From positions 1 to 43,866 of the IMG/VR virus record IMGVR_UViG_3300049434_000092: a stretch of DNA of 43,866 bases. The stretch is one strand, 5' to 3'. This document shows, piece by piece, positions 30,086-38,648 of this stretch; the first letter of the stretch is position 1; every line of letters starts with the position of its first letter. The position numbers and the translations under genes are program-made. The stretch comes from a virus. The notes under the pieces are model-generated. The model was given only the letters and a program-made list of their open reading frames with translations. It searched no databases and was not told where the DNA came from.

Positions 30086-30531
30086 TGGAGGCGGCGATCG
30101 GCAAGGCGGGCGGGCAGCTCATCCAGGGCGCGGCGGGGCAGGAGGCCGCGAAATATAATCGCGACGTGCTGAAGGCGCAGGCGGGCGACGCGCTGGCGAT
30201 GGGCAGCGCGCAGGAGCTGCAGGTGCGCAATGCGGCGCGCGAGCAGATGGGCAAGCAGGTGGCGAGCGCGGCCGAGAGCGGCTTCGCGCCGGGCACCGGA
30301 TCCTCGCTGACGCTGCTCGAGGAGAGCGCGATCAACGCCGAGCTCGACGCGCTGAACCTGCGCCGCGCCGCCGCCGCCAAGGCCTCGGCGCTGAAGGCGC
30401 AGGCGAAGATGGCGAACAATACCGGGATCATGGCGATGCGCGCCGCGATGTTCGAGGCGAGCGCGACCGTGGCCAGCGCGATCGCCGGCGCGCCGGGCGG
30501 CGCCCCCGCCGGGGTGAATTACGGTGGCTGA
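30085..30531 (+). CDS. internal virion core protein (T7 gp14-like)
   Basis: 148 aa, ATG at 30085 (TGATG overlap). Ala/Gly-rich helical sequence (GKQVASAAESGFAPGTGSS, then LLEESAINAELDALNLRRAA) resembling gp14-like core proteins. These are ejected at infection and sit in the outer membrane end of the DNA channel. The downstream GTG gene overlaps by 8 bp. Confidence 0.75.
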   Translation: MEAAIGKAGGQLIQGAAGQEAAKYNRDVLKAQAGDALAMGSAQELQVRNAAREQMGKQVASAAESGFAPGTGSSLTLLEESAINAELDALNLRRAAAAKASALKAQAKMANNTGIMAMRAAMFEASATVASAIAGAPGGAPAGVNYGG

Positions 30532-32611
30532 GCCCTATCGCCAGCAGATCGGCCCTCAGAGCGTGACCGAGGCGCTGCGCGGCGCCTCGCCCGATGCGTT
30601 CGGCGCGCAGGTGGGCGCCGCGGTGGAGCGCGGGGCGGGGCAGATCGAAGAGGCGATGACGCGGGCGCGGGACGAGAGGGCGCAATCGCGGAACGCCGAC
30701 AAGCAGCTCGAGCTGCAGAGCCAGATGGCGGACGCGACCGTGCAGGTCGAGCGGTTCAGCGCCAATCAGGACACGCTCCGCATCCAGGCACGAAACACGG
30801 CCGGCGCCGGCGGGGCCGGATACACGGCCGGGCTGCTGCAGGCCCATGACACGGGCGCGGAAGCGATCGTCGGCGCGATCGATAACGAGCAGGTGCGCGA
30901 CCGGGTCAAGGTGATGCTGGAGCAGCGCCGGGCCCAGACCCTGCATGACGGCGAGGAATATGAGGCGGTCGCCAGCGGCCGCCGGCAGGCGGGCGATGCG
31001 GCCGAGCTGCGCAATCTCGCGGTCGGCAGAGTATCGCGGCCGGGGCTGACCGACGCCGAGCGACTGACGACGCTCGCGCAGGTGCGCGAAAGCGGCCACA
31101 CCTTGCTCGACCATGTTGTCGCGCCCCCGGAGGTGATTGCCGCCAACCGGCGGGAGTTCGACGAAGAGACGGCCAATGCCTTCATCCGCTCGCTCTCGCC
31201 GCAAAGCGCGCGGACGGCGCTCGACGGCGGGCGGTTCGATGCCGACCTGTCGCCGGAGACGCGCCAGTCACTGAACGGATGGATCACCGCGCGCCAGCAG
31301 CACGAAGAGGCGCTGGTGCGGTCGGCGGCGGAGGCGCAGGCCGGCGTAGGGCGCGCGCAAGCCCGCAACATGATCGAGGATGTCGGCCGCGGCGTGCAGG
31401 TCGATCCGGCGCAGATCGACGCCGCGATTGCCGAGGCGCGGGCCGGCGTCGCGAGGGGCGGCGCCGGCGCGGCGGACTATGAGGGCCTGCAGCACGATCT
31501 GGAGCGCGCCAGGGTCGGCAACGCGGCGACGATGCAATATGAGCCGCTGTCGCAGGATGCGCGCCGCGGGGCACTCCGGACGATCGAGGCCAATCCGCAC
31601 TGGCGCCAGCATCCGGACCAGGTCGAGGCGCACACGCAGCTCCAGCGCCTGATCCAGCGCGACGACGGCAGCACCGCGGGCGGGAGGCTGGAACGCTGGA
31701 GCCGCAACACCAATCACCCGCTGGCGCCGTTCGAGCTCGGAAACCCGCAGGCCAGCGCGGGGCGGATCGCGCAAGCGCAGACGGTCGCCGGCTACGATAA
31801 CGGGCCGCCCGAGCTGATGACCGATGACGAGGCGGAGCATTACCGGCAGGAATGGAGGACGGGCGGGCCTGCGGAGAGGGCGGCGATGCTCGCGCAGATG
31901 GGCGCGCACGGCGCCGGGCCTGCTCGGATGCTCATGCGGCAGCTTGCCGGCGCGGCGCGGCCGGAGCTGACCAACCTTCTCGACCTGACGACGATGCGCG
32001 ACCGGCGGGCCGGCGCGGCGATCGCGCGCGACGCGCTGGACGGGGAGGCCGCGCCGCTCGACGCGCGGCTGTTCCCGCAAGCGCGGGCGCAGGCCGTGGT
32101 GCGCGAGCGGTTCGGCGCGGCGATGGGCGGGCGGGACGGCGCGCAGGTCACCGGCATCTGGCGCACCGCCACGGGCATCTACGCGCACCGCGCGCGCCTC
32201 GCCAATCTCGACCGTTTCGATCCGGACCTGTGGGCGGCCAGCTATCGGGCGGCAGGGGGCCAAGCCGGCAACACCGGGGGCTTCGCGGTCGCACACCCCG
32301 GCGGCAGCTTCGCGGTGCCGCGCGGCTTCACCAGCGACGACTTCTATGAGCCGCTGCAGAATTCCCGCGCCATCCTGGTCGGGCGCTTCTCGGGGGGCGT
32401 GGCGCCGGCCTATGGCGGGCGGCTGGTGTCGCCCACCGATCTCGCCGCCAACTTCATCCCAATGTTGGTCTATGACGACAACAGGGTCGCGCAATACCAA
32501 TTCAGGACGGCCAGCGGCGACATCGTGCAGGGCGCGGATGGCCGCGGCCCCTTCACCCTCGACATGCGCGGGCTCCACCACGCCTATATGACCGCGCGGG
32601 GGCATCACTGA
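30524..32611 (+). CDS. internal virion core protein (T7 gp15-like)
   Basis: 695 aa from a GTG at 30524. Long helical rod with few Cys; Gln/Ala/Arg-rich (NADKQLELQSQMADATVQVE near the N terminus). The C-terminal 150 residues are beta-rich (AVPRGFTSDDFYEPLQNSR). In podoviruses this subunit forms the core stack with the transglycosylase core protein and is ejected into the cell to build the periplasmic tube. TGATG overlap with the next gene. Confidence 0.78.
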   Translation: MAEPYRQQIGPQSVTEALRGASPDAFGAQVGAAVERGAGQIEEAMTRARDERAQSRNADKQLELQSQMADATVQVERFSANQDTLRIQARNTAGAGGAGYTAGLLQAHDTGAEAIVGAIDNEQVRDRVKVMLEQRRAQTLHDGEEYEAVASGRRQAGDAAELRNLAVGRVSRPGLTDAERLTTLAQVRESGHTLLDHVVAPPEVIAANRREFDEETANAFIRSLSPQSARTALDGGRFDADLSPETRQSLNGWITARQQHEEALVRSAAEAQAGVGRAQARNMIEDVGRGVQVDPAQIDAAIAEARAGVARGGAGAADYEGLQHDLERARVGNAATMQYEPLSQDARRGALRTIEANPHWRQHPDQVEAHTQLQRLIQRDDGSTAGGRLERWSRNTNHPLAPFELGNPQASAGRIAQAQTVAGYDNGPPELMTDDEAEHYRQEWRTGGPAERAAMLAQMGAHGAGPARMLMRQLAGAARPELTNLLDLTTMRDRRAGAAIARDALDGEAAPLDARLFPQARAQAVVRERFGAAMGGRDGAQVTGIWRTATGIYAHRARLANLDRFDPDLWAASYRAAGGQAGNTGGFAVAHPGGSFAVPRGFTSDDFYEPLQNSRAILVGRFSGGVAPAYGGRLVSPTDLAANFIPMLVYDDNRVAQYQFRTASGDIVQGADGRGPFTLDMRGLHHAYMTARGHH

Positions 32612-35436
32612 TGGCAACGCGCTATCAGGACGTCTGGGGATCGCCGACGCTCGAACAGACGCGGGGCCAGAACGCCGCCGCGCCGGCAGCGCGGCCGGTG
32701 CCCGCGCCGGGCCTGCTCGAAAGCATCGGCCTCGGTTTCCGGCGCGCGGGCGCACAGGAGGATTGGGGGTTCAACCAGACCAGGTGGTCGGCGCGGGCCT
32801 ATGGCGAGATGTACGCCGCGCTGCGCGCGCGCGGCCACGATTTCGGGAATTTGAGCTGGACCGACCTCGCGGTGGACGAGCAGCGGCAGCAGGCGGCCCG
32901 GAACGGGCGGATGATCGGGCCGTGGACCACGCTGCCGAACGTCGCGCGCGCGCGGGAATTCTGGCAGGCGATCGAGGCCGAGCGCGCGCGGGACCATAAT
33001 TTCCTGGCCGGCTATGGCGACGTCCACGACTATTCGAGCTTCGACCGCCACGTCGCGGACATGCGCTCGGCCGAAGTGAACCGGCTCGATGCGCAAGCCG
33101 AAGGCGGCTCGCGGGTCGGCGCCTTCATCGGCCAAATCGCGCATGCGCCTTTCGATCCCTCGTCCTGGGTGCCGATCCCCGGCGCCGCAGAGATGATCGG
33201 CGCGGAGACGGTGGCGCGGGGCGTCCTCGCCGCCGCCGGGCGGACGGCGCTGCGCGAAGGCGCCGCGAATATGGTCATCACGGCGGCGCAGGAGCCACTG
33301 GTCCGGCAGGACGCCGCGCGCCTCGGCCATGAGCGGACGGCGGAGGATTTCATCTATGACGAAGCGACGGCCGGGATCGCGGGCGTCGGGATCGGCGGGG
33401 CGGTTCATCTTGCGCCGCATGCGGCCAGGGCGGCGGCGGACGCGCTGACGCCGTTCGACCGCCGGGTGGCGCGAGAGGTGGCCGCAGCCCCGATCGATCC
33501 GAACGCCCATGCCGACGTGCGGATGGCGCAGCAGTTCGAGGCGATGGTGCCCCGGGAGCAGCGGACGCCCGACCAGCAGATGGCGCTCAACGTCGTGGCC
33601 CGGAACGGCCAGGTCCGGCAAGGGTCGCCGTTCACGGCGGGACCTGCCGGCGACGACGAGCACGCGCATCTGCTCGGCGAGCATGGCCGCGCCGTGGCCC
33701 AGGGCGCGCTGCCATCGGAGGTGGCGCCGCGTGCGATCCGGCGGAGCGAGGTCGAGACCGGCGGCGGAGCGAGCGGCGCGCGGAGCCCGGCCTTCGAGCA
33801 GGTGAAGGCGCGCATCCACCGGGCGGAAGCGCCGGGCCGCGACGATTTCAACGAAAGCTCCGGCGCGACCGGGCCGTACCAGTTCCTCGCTTCCACGTGG
33901 AACAGCTATTACCGGCGCCGCTATCCGCACGATCCGCGCAGCGACACGCAGATCGCAGCGTTGCGCCGCGACCCAGCGCTCAACGAGCAATTGATGAACG
34001 ACATGCTCGCCGACAATGCGCGGGCGCTGCGGCAGGCCGGCGCGCCGGTGACGGCCGGCAATCTCTACCTGATGCACGCGGCCGGCCCCGGCGCGGGCGC
34101 GGCGCTGCTGCACGCGGATCCGCACGCGCGCGCGATCGACGTCTATCGCAGCATCAACCCGCGCAACGCGGACGCCGCCTATCGCGGCAATCCCTGGCTG
34201 CGCGGGACGGCCGGGGAGGCGGTGCAGTGGGCGCACGAGCGGATGGGCGGCGAGGCGCCGGCGCCGATCGAGCGGGCGCCCGACTATGCCGCCGCCGGCG
34301 GCGGGGACGAAATCGCGCGGGGGGAGCTGGATGCGGCGGAGATCGAGCGGCTGGGCGAAGATCACGGCCACGGCCATAGCGATTATGAGGCGTCGCTCGC
34401 GGACGGAGAACAACCGCCGTTCGACACGCGGCCGGTGCTGCGGCCCGAACTGTTCGACAGTCCGGAAGAGCACGCGCGGGCGCAGCTCGCGTTCGAGGCC
34501 GAGCGCGACGGGCGGGACGGGTTCACGCATGTCATCGCCGACGAAGCTGCCCCGGGCCACAAAATGGCGGCTCCGGCGGCCGTGGAGGGGGCGCCTGCGC
34601 GCGAAACGGCGACGGGCGGCGCATCGGGGCCTGCGGCTGAAATCGCATCTGAGGGGGCCGACGTCGCCGGTGTCGTGTTCCACGGCACCAATCGGGCATT
34701 CGACCGCTTCGAGCTCAAGACGGCGATGCGCAACGACGGGGGCCCGGTCGAGGTAGAGCCGCAGGCGCACTTCTTCTCGGACAACCGGGAAAGCGCGATG
34801 ACTTTCGCGCACGATCGCTCGCGTATCGACGCCGAGCTGCGCGGGCTGGATCCGGGCGTTCCGAGGGTCAGCGCCCATCGCCTCAAGATCGAGCAGCCGC
34901 TCGACTTCACCATCGAGCCTCAGGACGCGCCATGGCTGGCTGAGAACGGTTTTGAAAATTGGCACAATTTCGACGCGCCGAACCCGATGCTCGCGCAGGA
35001 GATGGAGCACCTGACCGGCCACACGATCGAGGATTGGCAGGATGTGCAGCGGATGCTGGACGATCCGGCGGCCGTGGCGGCGCTTCGCAAAGACGGTTAT
35101 GACGCGGTGCGGCTGCGCGAGGATGACGGCAGCGACAGCTGGGCGGTGTTCGATCCGAAGCAGATCCAGCCGCCGGCATTCGCCGAGATCGAAGCTGCCG
35201 CGCTCGACCGCGCGGCGGCGGCGCGATTTGCCGATCCGGTCGGGGAGGGGCCGAAGACGCAGCTGGAAAGCGCGGAGCATGACGTGCGGATGCTGCCTGC
35301 GGACGCCGGCACGTTCCGGCTCGACGAAGAGGGCGGCGAGATCAGCGCCGCGGCGCTGCTGAAGGAGATGGACGAAGCGCGGTCGGCGATCAAGGCGATG
35401 CGGGCGTGCATGGCGCCGGCGGGCGGCGCGGCATGA
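32611..35436 (+). CDS. virion core transglycosylase with an ADP-ribosyltransferase-like domain
   Basis: 941 aa, ATG at 32611. The region about 395-520 is a lysozyme-like lytic transglycosylase: catalytic-type E406 in HRAEAPGRDD, then GATGPYQF (418-425) and a long helical end. Residues about 685-850 resemble the ADP-ribosyltransferase fold used in polyvalent phage proteins: HGT at 691-693, HFFSDNRESAM as the second strand set, and FDPKQIQ near 848. The first half (1-390) is helical with hydrophobic stretches (IPGAAEMIGAETVARGVLAA) that could pass through the membrane. So it may cut the wall on entry and carry a modifying domain into the cell. It is coupled by ATGA to the next core gene. Confidence 0.8.
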   Translation: MATRYQDVWGSPTLEQTRGQNAAAPAARPVPAPGLLESIGLGFRRAGAQEDWGFNQTRWSARAYGEMYAALRARGHDFGNLSWTDLAVDEQRQQAARNGRMIGPWTTLPNVARAREFWQAIEAERARDHNFLAGYGDVHDYSSFDRHVADMRSAEVNRLDAQAEGGSRVGAFIGQIAHAPFDPSSWVPIPGAAEMIGAETVARGVLAAAGRTALREGAANMVITAAQEPLVRQDAARLGHERTAEDFIYDEATAGIAGVGIGGAVHLAPHAARAAADALTPFDRRVAREVAAAPIDPNAHADVRMAQQFEAMVPREQRTPDQQMALNVVARNGQVRQGSPFTAGPAGDDEHAHLLGEHGRAVAQGALPSEVAPRAIRRSEVETGGGASGARSPAFEQVKARIHRAEAPGRDDFNESSGATGPYQFLASTWNSYYRRRYPHDPRSDTQIAALRRDPALNEQLMNDMLADNARALRQAGAPVTAGNLYLMHAAGPGAGAALLHADPHARAIDVYRSINPRNADAAYRGNPWLRGTAGEAVQWAHERMGGEAPAPIERAPDYAAAGGGDEIARGELDAAEIERLGEDHGHGHSDYEASLADGEQPPFDTRPVLRPELFDSPEEHARAQLAFEAERDGRDGFTHVIADEAAPGHKMAAPAAVEGAPARETATGGASGPAAEIASEGADVAGVVFHGTNRAFDRFELKTAMRNDGGPVEVEPQAHFFSDNRESAMTFAHDRSRIDAELRGLDPGVPRVSAHRLKIEQPLDFTIEPQDAPWLAENGFENWHNFDAPNPMLAQEMEHLTGHTIEDWQDVQRMLDDPAAVAALRKDGYDAVRLREDDGSDSWAVFDPKQIQPPAFAEIEAAALDRAAAARFADPVGEGPKTQLESAEHDVRMLPADAGTFRLDEEGGEISAAALLKEMDEARSAIKAMRACMAPAGGAA

Positions 35437-37886
35437 GCCTGCCGAGCTGCATCCCCGGCCTGATCGAGGAAGGCGCGATCCGCAAGGGTGACGGCGAGAA
35501 GGCGCAGGCCGCCTATGACCGCCACTATCGCCGGCTCGCCAACGAGATGTCGCCCGAGGCCGCGGCGGCCGAGGCGAGCCGGATCGCGCTCGACGAGCTC
35601 GACTATGACGCGGCGCTGAAGGCGCGTCGCGGCGCCCTGACGATCCTCGCGCAGAGCCGGATGGACGCCGAGACGCGGGCCCATTTCGAGAAAACCGGCG
35701 AGAGCTATGGCGCGCTGATCGGGATGCTCAACGAAGTCGAGGTGGCGCGCCAGCGGATCGAGTTCCAGCAGCATGCCGGGCTGATGGCTTTCATAGAGCG
35801 GCACCGGCGCGACCTGCTCGGCCGGACCAAGGACGCGACGGGGATGCGCGACGTCGTGATCGAGCGGCACGGCGGGGACACCGGCAACGCCAACGCCAAG
35901 CTGTTCTCCGATGCGGTCGGCGAGAGCCAGGAATATCTGCGGGAGCGCTTCAACCGCGCCGGCGGCGATATCGGCCAGCGCGCCGATTACGGGATGACCC
36001 ATTCCCACGACCCTTTGAAGGTCCGCGGCGCGGGCTACGCGCAATGGCGGGCCGACCTGCTCGCGGAGATCGCGCCCGAGCGGATGACCGATCCGCTCTC
36101 GGGGCAGCCGTTCACCGCGGACCGGATCGAGGAGGCGGTGGCGGCGAGCTGGGAAACGATCCGGACCGGCGGGCTCACCGCCAACGGCGGCGGCGCGGCG
36201 GCGAAGATGCTGGCGAACCGGCGCAGCGACCACCGCTTCTTCGTGTTCAAGGACGGCGAAGCCTGGCTGCGCTACAACGACAAATACGGGACCGGCAACC
36301 CGTTCGACGCGATCATGGGCCACATAGGGGGAATGGCCCGCGACATCGCCTTCATGGAGCGGTTCGGGCCCAATCCGGGGGCGAGCTGGAAGCGGGGGAC
36401 GGCGACGGCCGCGGCGCTCGACGCGGGATCGGCCAAGGCGCATTCCGGCTCGGTCGCCGGGACCTCGTTCGGCGCCTATCGCGCGGACAAGATGTGGCGC
36501 TTTCTGAACGGCGACTATTCGGTGCCGGTGCTGCTCGACGGGCGGATCGCGGGGCCGCTTCACCGCGGCGCGACGGGAGCGGTGCATGCGGCGCGCAACG
36601 TCATCACCTCGGCCTTCCTGGGCTCGTCCCAGCTGACCGCGATCAGCGACATCAACACGCAGCTCTTCGCGCGCCATATGAACGGGCTGCCGGTCATGCG
36701 GGGGGTGACCGGCTATCTCTCGCTGCTCAGCCCGCTGAGCCATGCCGACCGGCGGCGCGCGATCCGGCTAGGCCTGGGGATGCGCGACGCCTCGCGGGCG
36801 ATGCTCGGCATCTCGCGCTACGTGGGCGAGCTGGCGGCCCCGCGGTGGAGCGAGACGCTGTCGGACGGCGTGCTGAGGCTGTCCGGCATCAACAAGTTCA
36901 CCGAGGCGGGGCAGCGCGCGTTCGGGCTCGATTTCCTCGGGCAGCTGGCGGAGGAAGCCAGCCTGCCCTGGGCGGGGCTCAGCGACAGCCGGCGGGCGAC
37001 GTTCGAGCGGCACGGCATCGCGCCGGCGGACTGGGACGTGATGCGGCGCCAGACCTTGCATTACGAGGGCAATGCCGCCTGGATGGACTGGCAGGCGGTG
37101 GCCAAGGCGGACCAGCGCGTCTCCGACAAGATGATGAACATGGTGCTCCGCGAGACGCGCGCGGCGGTGCAGGAAGGCGACGCGCAGGCGGTCTCGCTGC
37201 TGCGGTTCGGCCGGCCCGGCACGATCGCCGGCGAGATCGGCGCCAACACCTTCCAGTTCAAGAGCTTCCCGGTGGCGCTGATGATGACGCAGGCGCAACG
37301 CGTGGCCGAGATCGGGCGGCGGCTCGGGCCGGGCGCGGCGGGCGCCTATGCGGCGAGCTTCTTCATCGGCATGACGACATTCGGCGCGATGGCGCTGCAG
37401 CTGCGCGAAATCAGCAAGGGCCGTGACATGCGGCCAATGGACAATCTGGAATTCTGGGCGGACGCGGCCTCGCAGGGCGGCGGGATCGGCATCTTCGGCG
37501 ACCTGATCGGCAGCTTCTTCAACGACCGGCTCAATTCGATCTATGGGTTCTTCGGCGGGCCGATGGTGGGCGCGGCCGAGGATGCGAAGCGGGTGGTGCA
37601 GAGCTTCGTCCCCGACGAGGAGGGGAGGACGCATGGCGGCCGGGAGACGGTGCGGTTCATGCGGCGCTACACGCCGGGCGGCAATCTCTGGTACGCGCGC
37701 GCCGCGATCGAGCACAATATCTTCGACCAGCTCCAGCGCGAGGTGGACCCGAATTACGACCTGTCCTGGCAGCGGATGCAGGACATGTCGGCGCAGCAAG
37801 GGCAGGGCGAATGGTGGCGGCGGGGCGAGGCCCTGCCCGCGCGAGCGCCTCAGCGCGGGCGCGAGCCAGAGGCGGTGGGGCCGTGA
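35433..37886 (+). CDS. large internal core protein (T7 gp16 C-terminal type)
   Basis: 817 aa, ATG at 35433 (ATGA overlap). Predominantly helical, with hydrophobic segments near the C-terminal half (AYAASFFIGMTTFGAMALQL), a pattern of the membrane-penetrating part of T7 gp16-like core proteins. No transglycosylase motif here; this activity is in the preceding gene. So the T7 gp16-like functions appear split over two genes. The end overlaps the minus-strand membrane gene at 37850 by 37 bp. Confidence 0.75.
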   Translation: MSLPSCIPGLIEEGAIRKGDGEKAQAAYDRHYRRLANEMSPEAAAAEASRIALDELDYDAALKARRGALTILAQSRMDAETRAHFEKTGESYGALIGMLNEVEVARQRIEFQQHAGLMAFIERHRRDLLGRTKDATGMRDVVIERHGGDTGNANAKLFSDAVGESQEYLRERFNRAGGDIGQRADYGMTHSHDPLKVRGAGYAQWRADLLAEIAPERMTDPLSGQPFTADRIEEAVAASWETIRTGGLTANGGGAAAKMLANRRSDHRFFVFKDGEAWLRYNDKYGTGNPFDAIMGHIGGMARDIAFMERFGPNPGASWKRGTATAAALDAGSAKAHSGSVAGTSFGAYRADKMWRFLNGDYSVPVLLDGRIAGPLHRGATGAVHAARNVITSAFLGSSQLTAISDINTQLFARHMNGLPVMRGVTGYLSLLSPLSHADRRRAIRLGLGMRDASRAMLGISRYVGELAAPRWSETLSDGVLRLSGINKFTEAGQRAFGLDFLGQLAEEASLPWAGLSDSRRATFERHGIAPADWDVMRRQTLHYEGNAAWMDWQAVAKADQRVSDKMMNMVLRETRAAVQEGDAQAVSLLRFGRPGTIAGEIGANTFQFKSFPVALMMTQAQRVAEIGRRLGPGAAGAYAASFFIGMTTFGAMALQLREISKGRDMRPMDNLEFWADAASQGGGIGIFGDLIGSFFNDRLNSIYGFFGGPMVGAAEDAKRVVQSFVPDEEGRTHGGRETVRFMRRYTPGGNLWYARAAIEHNIFDQLQREVDPNYDLSWQRMQDMSAQQGQGEWWRRGEALPARAPQRGREPEAVGP

Positions 37887-38131
37887 TGGCGACGCAGAAT
37901 AGATGGCCCGAGCAACAGCCCGGCGAATACGACCAGCGCCGTCGCCCGGTTTGCTGTGAAGAACCCGTGGCCGCGTCCGAAAAGGTTCCAATAGTAACCG
38001 CGCTGAATTGCCAAGACCACGGCCAAGGCGCCGACCAAGCCGAGGATGACACGGTCGCCCGGGCGGCGCGCTGCGTGCCACCCGATCAATCCGATCAGGA
38101 GGCAGGCCGGCAGCATTGCCTCCAATCGCAT
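37850..38131 (-). CDS. membrane protein of a minus-strand moron
   Basis: 93 aa from the ATG at 38131 (GGAAG upstream; an ATG at 38116 with GGAGG close by is an alternative). Three hydrophobic segments (MLPACLLIGLIGW; VILGLVGALAVVLAI; ALVVFAGLLLG) predict an inner-membrane protein. It overlaps the 3' end of the late core gene on the other strand. Genes in reverse orientation with their own promoter inside a late operon are typically morons expressed in the lysogen; superinfection exclusion is a common role, not shown here. Confidence 0.65.
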   Translation of the reverse strand: MRLEAMLPACLLIGLIGWHAARRPGDRVILGLVGALAVVLAIQRGYYWNLFGRGHGFFTANRATALVVFAGLLLGPSILRRHHGPTASGSRPR

Positions 38132-38136
38132 GCCAT

Positions 38137-38400
38137 CTATCTTCCGAAAAAGTGCCCGGCGGCGCGCCCGATTAGAAAACCCATGCCGACCACTGCGGCC
38201 TGCGTGGCGAACATCACAGCCATTCCCTGGAAAGCGGCGGCGTTGGTGAGTGGGCGGCCCGAGTTGGTCCAGAATTTCACCGCCTTCGCCCAACCGATTA
38301 GCCCCGTGAGCAGAGTAGCGATCACAATAAAGATCGCGCCGCCCGGCCAGAGCGGAAGGAAAAAACCAACCACGGCGGCGATGGCTATCCAGACCAGCAC
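38137..38400 (-). CDS. membrane protein, first gene of the moron
   Basis: 87 aa from a GTG at 38400, chosen because AAGGAGG lies seven bases upstream; a longer TTG reading to 38463 has no ribosome site. Three membrane spans are predicted (VWIAIAAVVGFFLPLW; GAIFIVIATLLTGLIGW; GMAVMFATQAAVVGMGFLIG). Five bases separate it from the second moron gene. Likely resides in the inner membrane; exclusion or envelope modification is possible. Confidence 0.65.
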   Translation of the reverse strand: MLVWIAIAAVVGFFLPLWPGGAIFIVIATLLTGLIGWAKAVKFWTNSGRPLTNAAAFQGMAVMFATQAAVVGMGFLIGRAAGHFFGR

Positions 38401-38435
38401 TGCCTCCCTCCTTACCGATCGAGTCGAAGGATCGC

Positions 38436-38463
38436 GTTTTAGCAGCCACGGGAGGGCGGTCAA
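38436..38463 (-). promoter_or_regulatory. sigma70-type promoter of the moron
   Basis: TTGACC (complement of 38458-38463), a 16-bp spacer and TAAAAC (complement of 38436-38441), ending about 35 bp before the GTG at 38400. No obvious operator. Confidence 0.55.
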
Positions 38464-38465
38464 CG

Positions 38466-38648
38466 ATGACTAAGCGCGCCGCCGGCTTCTCCGATTTCAT
38501 GATCAGCTACGTGCCTTCGCGCGCGTCCTTGGAGTCGGTCGTGGGCCTCGGGCCTATCCGCTGCGCCGCTCGGCTCGATCCGTACAAGCCGTCCGCCGTG
38601 CCCGTCTCGGTTCCCTTCAGCACCACCGACAAGGATGGAAAGACATGA
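38466..38648 (+). CDS. possible 60-aa ORF upstream of the tail fibre
   Basis: ATG at 38466 with GGAGG about 10 bases upstream; its end overlaps the tail fibre start as ATGA (38645-38648). The translation (AAGFSDFMISYVPSRASLES) has no recognised motif. The ribosome site and coupling speak for it, but the moron promoter lies just in front on the other strand and composition is neutral. Confidence 0.45.
   Translation: MTKRAAGFSDFMISYVPSRASLESVVGLGPIRCAARLDPYKPSAVPVSVPFSTTDKDGKT

Noticed and set aside
32605-35280. 891-codon minus-strand open frame
   Set aside because: Antisense shadow of the core transglycosylase gene; the plus strand has recognisable domains and coupled starts.
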